Assembly (NCBI GenBank): GCA_017529925.1 | Contig: JAFXMZ010000027.1 | Coordinates: 1-64,000 of the forward strand | Direction of reading: 5' to 3' | From: Clostridiales bacterium | GTDB lineage: Bacteria > Bacillota > Clostridia > Saccharofermentanales > Saccharofermentanaceae | Length of the DNA stretch: 64,000 nt | In this document: in pieces, positions 52,568 through 60,455 of the stretch | How the letters are laid out: the number at the start of each line of letters is the position of its first letter | Numbering within the stretch: the first letter of the stretch is position 1 | The notes under the pieces: generated by a model | Seen by the model: the letters and a program-made list of their open reading frames with translations, nothing else | What the model was told of the DNA's origin: nothing | The model's database searches: none | Position numbers and translations under genes: made by a program

Positions 52568-53986
52568 TTACCAGTCCATCTCGAATTCCCAGGAGCCTAC
52601 ATACTGATTCAGGTTGGAGATGTTGAAGCGGATAAACATACCATCCTTCACATATCTTATGTAGTAGGAGACATATTCATCTGCTAAGGTCCATCCGTCG
52701 TCCTTCAGGATCTTTTCGGCTTCCTCCCTGCTCATCCCGGTCCTGATCCCGAATACAGAGACAAAAGGATCACCTGCATCATATGCATGGAAAAAGTGTC
52801 CTCCTTCCGCGACGTTCATTGTTCCGCACGAAACAGAGAGCCTGTCAGAGTTCGCATAATTGGCATTAATCGTATCATAGACGACATAGAGACCGGCATT
52901 ATCGATCAGCCCGGAAGGCACCTTCCCGTCCGCCTTTACACTTTCGAGATATGAGGATAATTCCACCGAAGGTCTCTCTGTTCCTTCCGTGTCAAAATTC
53001 ATACATATCTTTCCTATCTTCGGGATGTATGAATAAGTATATTTCGCGTTATCAATATCAACCGATTTTCCCCGATAAGCCAGATAGGCTATCAGTTCTG
53101 TAGTGTCAGACTCCATGATGCCGGCATATGAATACTCGATATTGTTGGCGGTATAATAATCATAGTAGGAATACTCCCTGAAATCAGGATCATTCTCATT
53201 CGGAACACGTACCTTTCCGGACTCATTTCCGTTCTCGAAAGTATATTCCCGGTTGGCAATGCCGTCGCTGCCCTCGTACTCCTGCGTCGTCGCCGAAACA
53301 TATTCGAACTCTCCATCAGCGTTGAGCCTCATCAGGCATGCACATTCGTACCAGCCGTCACCTATCATGCCGGCATTATACTCATTTTCGATGACGAGCC
53401 TCTTCTCTTTCGCAGCTTCATCCGTATTAAGGTAGATCATCGAATATACGCCCATGAACGAGGAGGAATTGAACGAAGCAATGCGGTCTCCCTGTGCAGG
53501 CTCGGCACCATATGCATCAAGCTCATATGTATCAGTAAGGACGACCTTTCCTCCATCTGCCGAGTATGCCGACAGCCTGACCTTATGGCTGTGATCCGAT
53601 CTGCCGTCGGTAGCATCGGTCTTTATCATGTCCACGACGATGAGTTCATCCTTCCCGTCATAGTTCAGGTCATCGACAAATCCCGTTATCACTCCCTCGA
53701 GCTCGAGAAAATCCTTTTCCTCCGTGTAATAACCCATCTCGTCATATCCTATTGTGAATGTTACATCCAAAGGAGTAACCGGAGACTGTCCATTCTCTTT
53801 TACGAGATCATTGAAGAAATCCTCATAGAGGCTGCCTGTATCCCCTTCCACGGGCTCTCCGCTTTCTTCCTTATCCTTGTCAGACTTCTTCCCGTGCTTC
53901 GATCCGCCGTCAGAACAGGAGCATACACCTGCCATGAGGGAAACGGTCATCAGGACCGCAACAGCTTTCGATAATGATCTCTTCAT
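52568..53986 (-). CDS. lipoprotein of unknown function
   Basis: The 472-residue protein has a signal peptide with a weak lipobox (LMAGVCSC), then a Lys/Asp/Glu-rich linker and a large acidic domain rich in Tyr, Asp and Ser. The last 70 residues (GIRTGMSREEAEKILKDDGW) resemble the SmpA/BamE-type or similar small beta domains that sense binding partners. Lgt (34219-35298) is the enzyme that would lipidate it. No neighbour suggests a function. Confidence 0.75.
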   Translation of the reverse strand: MKRSLSKAVAVLMTVSLMAGVCSCSDGGSKHGKKSDKDKEESGEPVEGDTGSLYEDFFNDLVKENGQSPVTPLDVTFTIGYDEMGYYTEEKDFLELEGVITGFVDDLNYDGKDELIVVDMIKTDATDGRSDHSHKVRLSAYSADGGKVVLTDTYELDAYGAEPAQGDRIASFNSSSFMGVYSMIYLNTDEAAKEKRLVIENEYNAGMIGDGWYECACLMRLNADGEFEYVSATTQEYEGSDGIANREYTFENGNESGKVRVPNENDPDFREYSYYDYYTANNIEYSYAGIMESDTTELIAYLAYRGKSVDIDNAKYTYSYIPKIGKICMNFDTEGTERPSVELSSYLESVKADGKVPSGLIDNAGLYVVYDTINANYANSDRLSVSCGTMNVAEGGHFFHAYDAGDPFVSVFGIRTGMSREEAEKILKDDGWTLADEYVSYYIRYVKDGMFIRFNISNLNQYVGSWEFEMDW

Positions 53987-54012
53987 AGAAACAACCTCCG
54001 CTTAAGCTTATA

Positions 54013-54945
54013 TCAGATAGTCGTGCCTGTCTTTTTCATAACCTTCGAAAGGACTATCAGTATGACATCAACGGCAAAGGCAACATAGAACATCCATGAA
54101 AGCGTGAGCTTCACCCCGGAACCGTCCATTGCAGAATTAAAGATCAGCATTTCCGTCAGACCGAAAAGCAGTATGATCACTGCAAATATCGAGGACCAGA
54201 AGATGCCCTTGAAGACCTTATCGGACTTCCTTGAGAATATGGCAAATACCGTCCTGATCATGACCGCGACAAGACCTATATAGATCAGTCCGCCGAGAAG
54301 TGCGAGGATACAGAATACTACGGAGTCCTCGTCTCCTCCGAAAGCGGCCTCGAGCCCGCCTGCGCTGCCGATCACTGTCCAGACCATCTTATGGAACAGA
54401 TTGAAATTGAATATCTGAAGACTGCTCAATCCGGAATAATGTCTTCCCAGATCCGTACCCATCAGACTGACAAACGGGATCAGAAGATTAAAGAGGGACA
54501 GGCAGAACATCACTGCGATCCCCACACTTCCGCCTGATGCTGCCGCCATAGGATATGCCGCCTGAGGCTGCGTCCTGTTTGCTGCGGGAGCCGAAGCAGC
54601 CTGGGCAGGCACTGCCACGGGCTGCGCTGCAGGGGCCTGGGCAAGAGGAGTATAAGACGACCCTGAAGCCGCGGGTGACGCGATCTTCGAGTTTTTGATA
54701 TATGTGATCCAGCGTGAAGCATTGGCGTTGCCGAGCTTTTCGCTGTATTCCATATAACTGACAGCCGTATCATCATTCTTCCCTACACCTATTCCGTAGA
54801 AGAAACAGAGAGCAAGTCCTTCGAATGCAGTTGCGTTCTTCTGATCATCCTGCCAAATCGAGTAATACTCCGCATATGCGGCAGGATCCTTTTTATCAAG
54901 CAGGCTTTTCGCCCTGATCAGCCTGCTACGGATCGCATTGTCCAT
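54013..54945 (-). CDS. Sel1-like repeat membrane protein
   Basis: About 310 residues from the ATG at 54945, with GGAGG eight bases upstream. Residues 1-90 have a Sel1/TPR-type helical pattern (GLALCFFYGIGVGKNDDTAVSYMEYSEKLGNANA). Residues 90-145 are a Pro/Ala-rich linker, and four membrane segments follow. Sel1 repeats mediate protein contacts. The function is unknown. It stands downstream of the terminator of the NlpC/P60 gene and is probably monocistronic with the lipoprotein gene after it. Confidence 0.75.
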   Translation of the reverse strand: MDNAIRSRLIRAKSLLDKKDPAAYAEYYSIWQDDQKNATAFEGLALCFFYGIGVGKNDDTAVSYMEYSEKLGNANASRWITYIKNSKIASPAASGSSYTPLAQAPAAQPVAVPAQAASAPAANRTQPQAAYPMAAASGGSVGIAVMFCLSLFNLLIPFVSLMGTDLGRHYSGLSSLQIFNFNLFHKMVWTVIGSAGGLEAAFGGDEDSVVFCILALLGGLIYIGLVAVMIRTVFAIFSRKSDKVFKGIFWSSIFAVIILLFGLTEMLIFNSAMDGSGVKLTLSWMFYVAFAVDVILIVLSKVMKKTGTTI

Positions 54946-55032
54946 CTTAAGTACCTCCACGTGTATTCGTTTTCAAGATTAATGATAGTATTCGACAATT
55001 ATCGAGTCAATCGAAAAACTGTTAATAATAGG

Positions 55033-55070
55033 TAAAAACAGGGCTGTCACCATTACGGCAACAGCCCTGT
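55033..55070 (-). terminator. terminator of the NlpC/P60 gene
   Basis: ACAGGGCTGT (55038-55047) pairs perfectly with ACAGCCCTGT (55061-55070), followed on the minus strand by T5. Confidence 0.9.
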
Positions 55071-55098
55071 ATCATTATCTCTTTTGATGTGTTGATCC

Positions 55099-56400
55099 TT
55101 ATCCGAAGATCCTTCGTATCGTAAGTATCGGATGCATATCCAGTGAGTCGTAGCAGATACCGTCAGATGCACATCTTGCATCGATACACATTCCGCCTCC
55201 GACATAGATACCTACATGGTGGCAGTATCCGTTTCCTCTGTGCCAGCATACGATATCTCCGCGCTGGATATCCTCTCTCGATACGGATGCGCCGACCTCG
55301 CACAGCGAGACAGAATAGTGCGGAAGTTCAACTCCGAGCTGCCTGTATGCGAAGCAGACAAGTCCGGAACAGTCACATGCGCTGCTGGAGGATGCGCCCC
55401 AGACATAAGGCTTACCGAGCATTGCCTCTGCGACCATTGCTGCGGAATCACCATTCTGACCGGTGATCGCAGGAGCGACATAGGAGCCGCCCTCGTAGCT
55501 GCGGGAGCTTCCGCTGCCACCGCCTCCGCCGCCTCCGCCGCCGGAGGAAGAGTTCCTCGGAACGGGAGTCGGGGTAGGTGTAGGTGTCGGAGGAGGAGTC
55601 TCAGTCGTAAAGGATATATAGACATATCCTTCCTGACCGTCCATCGTAAATACATGGAACCACTTATCCGATATCTCTACACAATGGAGTTTCTGTTCGT
55701 CATACAGGGTGGCGAGTATCTCACTCTCCGTTGAAGGCTCGGCCCTGAGCATCAGGCTTCCCGTGTCTACCCATACGGTCCTGTCGATAGCCAGCCATAC
55801 CATCTCATACGAAAGCGTATTGGACAGGACATATCCTTCCTGACCGTCCTCGGTCCTGATCTTGGACCACTGATCGCCTACGCCGATCCTCTTGACCATA
55901 TCACTCGTAACGAGCTTTGTGACCGTCTTCGAATCCATATCGGGATATTCCTTGAGGATGGACTGATCAGCCTTGATATAAAGATCCTCATCTGCCGGGG
56001 CAAAATACTGGGGATCGACAAGCTCGATCGGAAGCCCCGATGAGTCATACTGCTGGAATACAGTATATGAAGGAACGTCATCAAATTCGTGAGAAGCATT
56101 CTCGACAGGCTCATGTCCGTCAAGATATGTAGACTTAATAGTACCGCCGTTGAGGATGCTCTGTGCCGCATCGTCATCGATCTTGTCGAGTGCCCATTCC
56201 TCTGTCTCGGGTTTCTGTACTTCCGCATAGTATTCCTCGCCTTCCCTCTCAGGGAAAGTGTCCGCATAAGCACGGCGGACCTTCAGCGCGGCGGAACTGC
56301 CGTCACGAAGTCCCAGCGGAAGACACACTATCGGGATCGCCACAGACGATCCGACAAGTATAGAAAGTATTGTCTTAGTTCTTTTACTCTTATTTCCCAT
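55099..56400 (-). CDS. secreted NlpC/P60 endopeptidase with SH3 domains
   Basis: About 433 residues from the ATG at 56400. A signal/anchor segment (TILSILVGSSVAIPIVCL) is followed by two SH3-like domains (KRIGVGDQWSKIRTEDGQEGYV; SLMLRAEPSTESEILATLYD), a Pro/Thr then Gly/Ser-rich hinge and a C-terminal NlpC/P60 domain. The catalytic Cys is in CDCSGLVCFAY and the His in HHVGIYVGGG; the third polar residue is not certain. It should cleave the stem peptide of peptidoglycan during growth or division. The Gly-rich hinge includes a run of more than eight Gly codons. Confidence 0.92.
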   Translation of the reverse strand: MGNKSKRTKTILSILVGSSVAIPIVCLPLGLRDGSSAALKVRRAYADTFPEREGEEYYAEVQKPETEEWALDKIDDDAAQSILNGGTIKSTYLDGHEPVENASHEFDDVPSYTVFQQYDSSGLPIELVDPQYFAPADEDLYIKADQSILKEYPDMDSKTVTKLVTSDMVKRIGVGDQWSKIRTEDGQEGYVLSNTLSYEMVWLAIDRTVWVDTGSLMLRAEPSTESEILATLYDEQKLHCVEISDKWFHVFTMDGQEGYVYISFTTETPPPTPTPTPTPVPRNSSSGGGGGGGGGSGSSRSYEGGSYVAPAITGQNGDSAAMVAEAMLGKPYVWGASSSSACDCSGLVCFAYRQLGVELPHYSVSLCEVGASVSREDIQRGDIVCWHRGNGYCHHVGIYVGGGMCIDARCASDGICYDSLDMHPILTIRRIFG

Positions 56401-56504
56401 ATTTACACCTATTATCGATTCTATCATCAGTTATCAACAATTATGGGTCATACGTATAACCGATATATTACAATTATACTTTCGATCGGGATCTCAAATA
56501 TGGT

Positions 56505-56557
56505 AAAAAAGGGGCAAAGGCTCTTTACGCCACTTCGAAAAGCGTCGTAAAGCCTCT
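56505..56557 (-). terminator. terminator-like hairpin after the thioesterase gene
   Basis: AGGC-TTTACG and CGTAAAG-GCCT arms pair with a bulge. On the minus strand TTTTTT lies about 10 bases beyond the stem. Confidence 0.55.
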
Positions 56558-56561
56558 GTTT

Positions 56562-56951
56562 TCAGGCGTTTCTGAATCCTATCATAGTGGCCGTAGCGAC
56601 CGTTCTCTCGTTCTCATCCGTTATATGCACTATATAATTACAGACTTTTCTTCCGTTTTTCACGATCTCTGTCTCCGCATAGAGGACCTTACCGCTCGCG
56701 GGACTGTTGAATATCATGTTCGAAGACAGTGTCATCGATCTCATGTCACCGCAGTTGGCCGCCAGCGCGAACGTAAAATCCGCGAGCGTATAAACACATC
56801 CGCCCATTACGACATTGTTGGCATTCAGGTGGTGATCCTTCACCTCGAGCTTTGTCTTCGCATAGTTCTCAGACACTTCGAGTATCTCGATCCCCGTCAT
56901 GGCGGCAAATCTGTCATTGGCAAAGAATTCTCTTATCTCTTCAGGCTTCAT
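56562..56951 (-). CDS. PaaI-type hotdog thioesterase
   Basis: The 129-residue protein has the hotdog fold pattern KDHHLNANNVVMGGCVYTLADFTFALAAN, with the catalytic Asp in the central helix, and a YAETEIVKNGRKVCNYIVHI strand. PaaI-type enzymes hydrolyse aryl- or acyl-CoA thioesters. The physiological substrate is unknown. It lies eleven bases after the stop of the upstream lipoprotein gene and is probably on the same transcript. Confidence 0.88.
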   Translation of the reverse strand: MKPEEIREFFANDRFAAMTGIEILEVSENYAKTKLEVKDHHLNANNVVMGGCVYTLADFTFALAANCGDMRSMTLSSNMIFNSPASGKVLYAETEIVKNGRKVCNYIVHITDENERTVATATMIGFRNA

Positions 56952-56961
56952 ATACTTCTCC

Positions 56962-58455
56962 TTATCTTTCCGGTTCGTATGTAAATTCTATCACATTACT
57001 GACACGGACATATGTCTTATCCGTAAATCCGAGCAGACATACCGAATACTCTCCTCCCGGTATCTTATCCACCGTTTCGAAAAGGTCGAGCCTTCCTGAC
57101 GGTCCTCCGTTCAGCAAAGACTTTCCGTCACATTTGACTTCCCACATGATGTTGTTTATTCCACTCCGGTCTCCCGTCGGCTCGGCCGTGAAGACATAGC
57201 CGTCTTCCTGTTCTATCTTGAAATACTCCACGACCTCAGTATTGGCAATGAGCATCTCCTGATATGAAAAATAAGGATAATCCTCACCGTTTACGGTAAC
57301 ATCGGAAGTACACTCCAGGAAATCCACCCAGGCATCCCAGCCCAGAAGCGAGCCGCATTCCTCGGAATAAGTCTCGATCGTTCCCGTGGCATTTACCCTC
57401 TCGAAAAGGCCTCCGCCCGTTATGCTTCCCGCGACTATTCCGACATTTGTTCCTCCGATGACAACGGCATCCTCAAAACTGATGTCATGGACATAAAGAT
57501 CCCATCCGAAACCTACAAAGCCGTTATCGTTGGAAGGTGTCGGGTACGTGAGCCTCATATTCCTTATCGTATGGCCGTTGCCGTTGATCTCACCCGTTAT
57601 CATGATGCTCTGCGGACCGCCCCATCCCATCGGGACCCATTCGAGGCCCTTAAGGTCGATATCGTTCTTGAGCTCGATGTAGACGGCATTCGTCTGAGGA
57701 GCATTGCCGTTATATGTATTTGCATAATAGACAACTCCTGCGAGCTGCTCGGGTGTGGATACCTCGAAGTAGGGAGCGTTTTCTCTTGCCCAGTCGATAT
57801 CAGCTATCTCCATTATGCTGCCGGTATCGCATTCCCTCTCCCAGTCGGAAACATAATCCCTCCTGTCATTCTCGACAGGACCGCCCTCTGTCCAGATCCT
57901 CAGCCACTCGGCTTTATCTATGAGAAAGAACTCGCATGACTCTTCCGGGACAAACATAAATGTATCATTGTCCTTATCGAATGTATAATCGGGGCTCTCG
58001 GAGAATCCTTCCTCCTCCGTATATGTGAACAGCGCCAGATCATCTTCCTCCACCCATCTGAGCTCACCTTCATTATAGTGGATCCTGATGACGGGAGAGA
58101 TGATATCTTCCGGAAGATCAAGATAGTACGGCGCGCCGACCAGGACGTTCGCCGAGGACGTCATATAATCTGTTTCATAGTAGTCCCGGATCTTTACTTT
58201 ATCGAGGGATATCCTTTTCCCGATGCCGATAAAGTCTATCCTGTCTATCTCGGGCTTTTTCTCATTATCCTGGTCAAAATGCTTTACCCCGACAGAATAG
58301 GGAAAAGAATCCCTCTGTTCGGTTATATATTCCCTTAAGTCAAAAGAACCGTGCTTCTTTTTCTTCTTCTCTTTTTCACCGCATGAGGCCATGGCCGACA
58401 CAGCCATCACTGCGGCAAGTAAAGCTGCCGAGGCCCTGATGATATTTCTTCTCAT
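56962..58455 (-). CDS. lipoprotein with right-handed beta-helix-like repeats
   Basis: About 497 residues from the ATG at 58455 (GGGAG eight bases upstream). The lipobox is AVSAMASC, followed by a Lys-rich stretch. The middle part (GEINGNGHTIRNMRL ... DNGFVGFGWDLYVHDISFEDAVVIGG) has the strand-turn pattern of parallel beta helices (GLUG-like). The C-terminal third resembles a small Ig-like domain. The function is unknown; surface adhesion or glycan binding is possible. It precedes the thioesterase gene and follows hpt by 13 bases. Confidence 0.75.
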   Translation of the reverse strand: MRRNIIRASAALLAAVMAVSAMASCGEKEKKKKKHGSFDLREYITEQRDSFPYSVGVKHFDQDNEKKPEIDRIDFIGIGKRISLDKVKIRDYYETDYMTSSANVLVGAPYYLDLPEDIISPVIRIHYNEGELRWVEEDDLALFTYTEEEGFSESPDYTFDKDNDTFMFVPEESCEFFLIDKAEWLRIWTEGGPVENDRRDYVSDWERECDTGSIMEIADIDWARENAPYFEVSTPEQLAGVVYYANTYNGNAPQTNAVYIELKNDIDLKGLEWVPMGWGGPQSIMITGEINGNGHTIRNMRLTYPTPSNDNGFVGFGWDLYVHDISFEDAVVIGGTNVGIVAGSITGGGLFERVNATGTIETYSEECGSLLGWDAWVDFLECTSDVTVNGEDYPYFSYQEMLIANTEVVEYFKIEQEDGYVFTAEPTGDRSGINNIMWEVKCDGKSLLNGGPSGRLDLFETVDKIPGGEYSVCLLGFTDKTYVRVSNVIEFTYEPER

Positions 58456-58468
58456 GATAATTCTCCCG

Positions 58469-59017
58469 TTATTCCTTGCCGGAAAGTTCACCGATAAACG
58501 GTATATTCCTTCCCTTCTCCTTGAGATCCAGTCCGTATCCGATGAGCCAGCTGTCGTCCACTTCAAATCCGTAATACTTTACGGGGAGCGGAAGGAGCAT
58601 CCTGTCCCTGTTTATGAGCATAGTGCATACGCTTATATCTTTGGGCTTTTTGGATTCGATATTCGAGATAAGATACGCAGTCGTGAGTCCTGTCCTTATT
58701 ACGTCCTCGACGATGAGCACATGCTTGTCCGTGATATCAGTATCGATGTCCTTGGTGATGCGGACGACTCCTGTCTTGGATGTCGTTCCGGGGATATTCC
58801 CGAATCCTATAAGATCCACTGTGACCGGAAGGTCGATGGCGCGTGTCAGGTCAGCCATAAAGTAGAGTGCACCCTTGATAACGCCTATCACTACCAGATC
58901 CTCTCCCTTGTAGTCCTCCGTGATCTGTCTTCCGATCTCAAGTACTCTTTCCTTTATCTGTTCTTCGGTAAATGCCTTTCGCTTTATCCCGGCACCACCC
59001 TCAGGCAGTTTATCCAT
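58469..59017 (-). CDS. hpt: hypoxanthine(-guanine) phosphoribosyltransferase, variant active site
   Basis: The 182-residue enzyme should make IMP/GMP from hypoxanthine or guanine and PRPP. The PRPP-binding core reads VLIVEDVIRTGLT. In the family it is VEDIIDTG, and the Asp (human Asp137) is the general base. Here it is Arg108, although Glu104 and Asp105 remain. The DNA shows AGG at this codon. The other motifs (IGVIKGALYFMADL, SWLIGYGLDL) are normal. It may be inactive or altered in specificity, or the base role may be taken by another residue. It follows the kinase-like fusion gene by 15 bases. Confidence 0.88.
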   Translation of the reverse strand: MDKLPEGGAGIKRKAFTEEQIKERVLEIGRQITEDYKGEDLVVIGVIKGALYFMADLTRAIDLPVTVDLIGFGNIPGTTSKTGVVRITKDIDTDITDKHVLIVEDVIRTGLTTAYLISNIESKKPKDISVCTMLINRDRMLLPLPVKYYGFEVDDSWLIGYGLDLKEKGRNIPFIGELSGKE

Positions 59018-59032
59018 AATGATTATTCTCCC

Positions 59033-59980
59033 TTATCCTCCGAATTGACGGAGCCTCTCGACGAGCTCCTGGAAATCCTTCTTGTAGACTATCCTGATAT
59101 TCGTTCCGGGATAGAGCTCCCTTACCATCCTCATCTTCTTATTCTTCTTCGTTACATACTTCTGGTCCATCGTCGTCAGTTCGAGATACATATTGAACTT
59201 CGGAAGATAGAAATCCGGCGAAAAGGCCATCGTCACATTGCCCTCTGCATCCCACTCGATCGGGAAGGTCTTTGGTTCGTACATCCATTCGATATTGTAC
59301 ATATCGAGGACCCTCGCGAACTCCTCTTCGGTATTATTCTTGAATACGGGGGACGCCGACTGATGGTCGATAGTATCATTATCCGAGGTCTCCTCGGTTA
59401 TCTTCGTCCTGGCATCATGCTTGCCTGCAAGTGCGATTATCGCTGCTCCCGCTTCCTCGACCGACATCCTGTCCGTATTGATCGTGATATCAAAGAGGTC
59501 ATCCTCGCTCAGATCCTTCCCGAAAAGGATGCTCACGAACCTCTTATGTCTCCTGTCGCCGACGGATATCGCCGCCTCTGCATCGGCTCTCGAGATGTTG
59601 AATCTCCTGCACGTTCTCGTGCATCTTGTTTCCTCGCCCGCAGTGACCCTGACATTGACGGTATTTGCCCTGTCTCCGAGCACTATACATCCGCCGATCC
59701 CGAGTATTATGAGGTTGTCATCTGCAGATTCGTCGGCGATACGGTTAAGGTTCTCGATCAGGATATCCCTGTATGTCCTGTGATCGGTTCCGGGGACTTC
59801 ATGCATATAGAACTTGGCACTCTCATTAAGCCTCGCGACATTCTCCGCGGGGCAGCCTTCAAAGAAATTCTCTACGGCGTATTCTCTCGTGATCACAGGG
59901 CAGACGAGCTTCGTGCCGAGATAATATGCAAGCTCGTCGCCAAGGCTTCCGCTGTTTCTTGAGATAGTGATAAGTGCCAT
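59033..59980 (-). CDS. cytidylate-kinase-like protein fused to a PD-(D/E)XK-like domain
   Basis: About 315 residues from the ATG at 59980 (GGGG six bases upstream). Residues 1-190 resemble the cytidylate_kin2 family (ITISRNSGSLGDELA P-loop, ILGIGGCIV, CRRFNISRADAE lid). Residues of about 215-315 have the pattern SPDFYLP ... YLELTTM ... KKNKK, with Asp258, Glu269 and downstream Lys residues spaced like a PD-(D/E)XK nuclease core. It sits directly upstream of hpt, so a nucleotide-linked role is likely. Whether the second domain cuts nucleic acid is unknown. Confidence 0.7.
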   Translation of the reverse strand: MALITISRNSGSLGDELAYYLGTKLVCPVITREYAVENFFEGCPAENVARLNESAKFYMHEVPGTDHRTYRDILIENLNRIADESADDNLIILGIGGCIVLGDRANTVNVRVTAGEETRCTRTCRRFNISRADAEAAISVGDRRHKRFVSILFGKDLSEDDLFDITINTDRMSVEEAGAAIIALAGKHDARTKITEETSDNDTIDHQSASPVFKNNTEEEFARVLDMYNIEWMYEPKTFPIEWDAEGNVTMAFSPDFYLPKFNMYLELTTMDQKYVTKKNKKMRMVRELYPGTNIRIVYKKDFQELVERLRQFGG

Positions 59981-60037
59981 TGTCATCCCCCGTGGATCAT
60001 CTGTCCTAATTATAACATTTTGAACTATAATTTACTT

Positions 60038-60442
60038 ATGAGAGGGAAAATTATTTATTATTCGGAGACGGGTCACACCAGATCTGCTGCGCTCCTGATA
60101 CAACAGACCCTGGGATGTCCTTTGAGGTCTGTCCGTACATTTCCGTCGATCAATGACTGTTCTGTCATAATAATCGGTTCTCCCGTAAGGGATGAGCACA
60201 TCCATCCCGCCATGAGGTCATATATAGGCACACAGATATGGAAGGGAAAGACTGTCTATCCGTTCATCACCTGCGGCGGAGTGTTCCTTCCCGTATTTCA
60301 GGAAATAAGAGCTGTCATCTGCGGCGCCAGGATAACAGACGATCTTGTCATCAGATACGGTTTTAATGGCAATCTCCTGACATCCCCGAAAGACATAACC
60401 GCGTGGGCCGAGAGGATAATGATCAGACACGGGACACTTTGA
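60038..60442 (+). CDS. flavodoxin-like protein
   Basis: The 134-residue protein begins RGKIIYYSETGHTRSAALLI, with the FMN phosphate loop YYSETGHT, and later SVIIIGSPV. It is a short flavodoxin fold that would bind FMN and carry electrons or act as a quinone reductase. No ribosome-binding site precedes the ATG at 60038; a TATAAT box lies about 6 bases upstream, so the mRNA could be nearly leaderless. It diverges from the kinase-like fusion gene. Confidence 0.8.
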   Translation: MRGKIIYYSETGHTRSAALLIQQTLGCPLRSVRTFPSINDCSVIIIGSPVRDEHIHPAMRSYIGTQIWKGKTVYPFITCGGVFLPVFQEIRAVICGARITDDLVIRYGFNGNLLTSPKDITAWAERIMIRHGTL

Positions 60443-60455
60443 CCAAAGAGAAGTC

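Noticed and set aside
58391..59962. 523-residue plus-strand ORF opposite hpt and the kinase-like gene
   Set aside because: It is antisense to two real genes with intact motifs and has no family resemblance.
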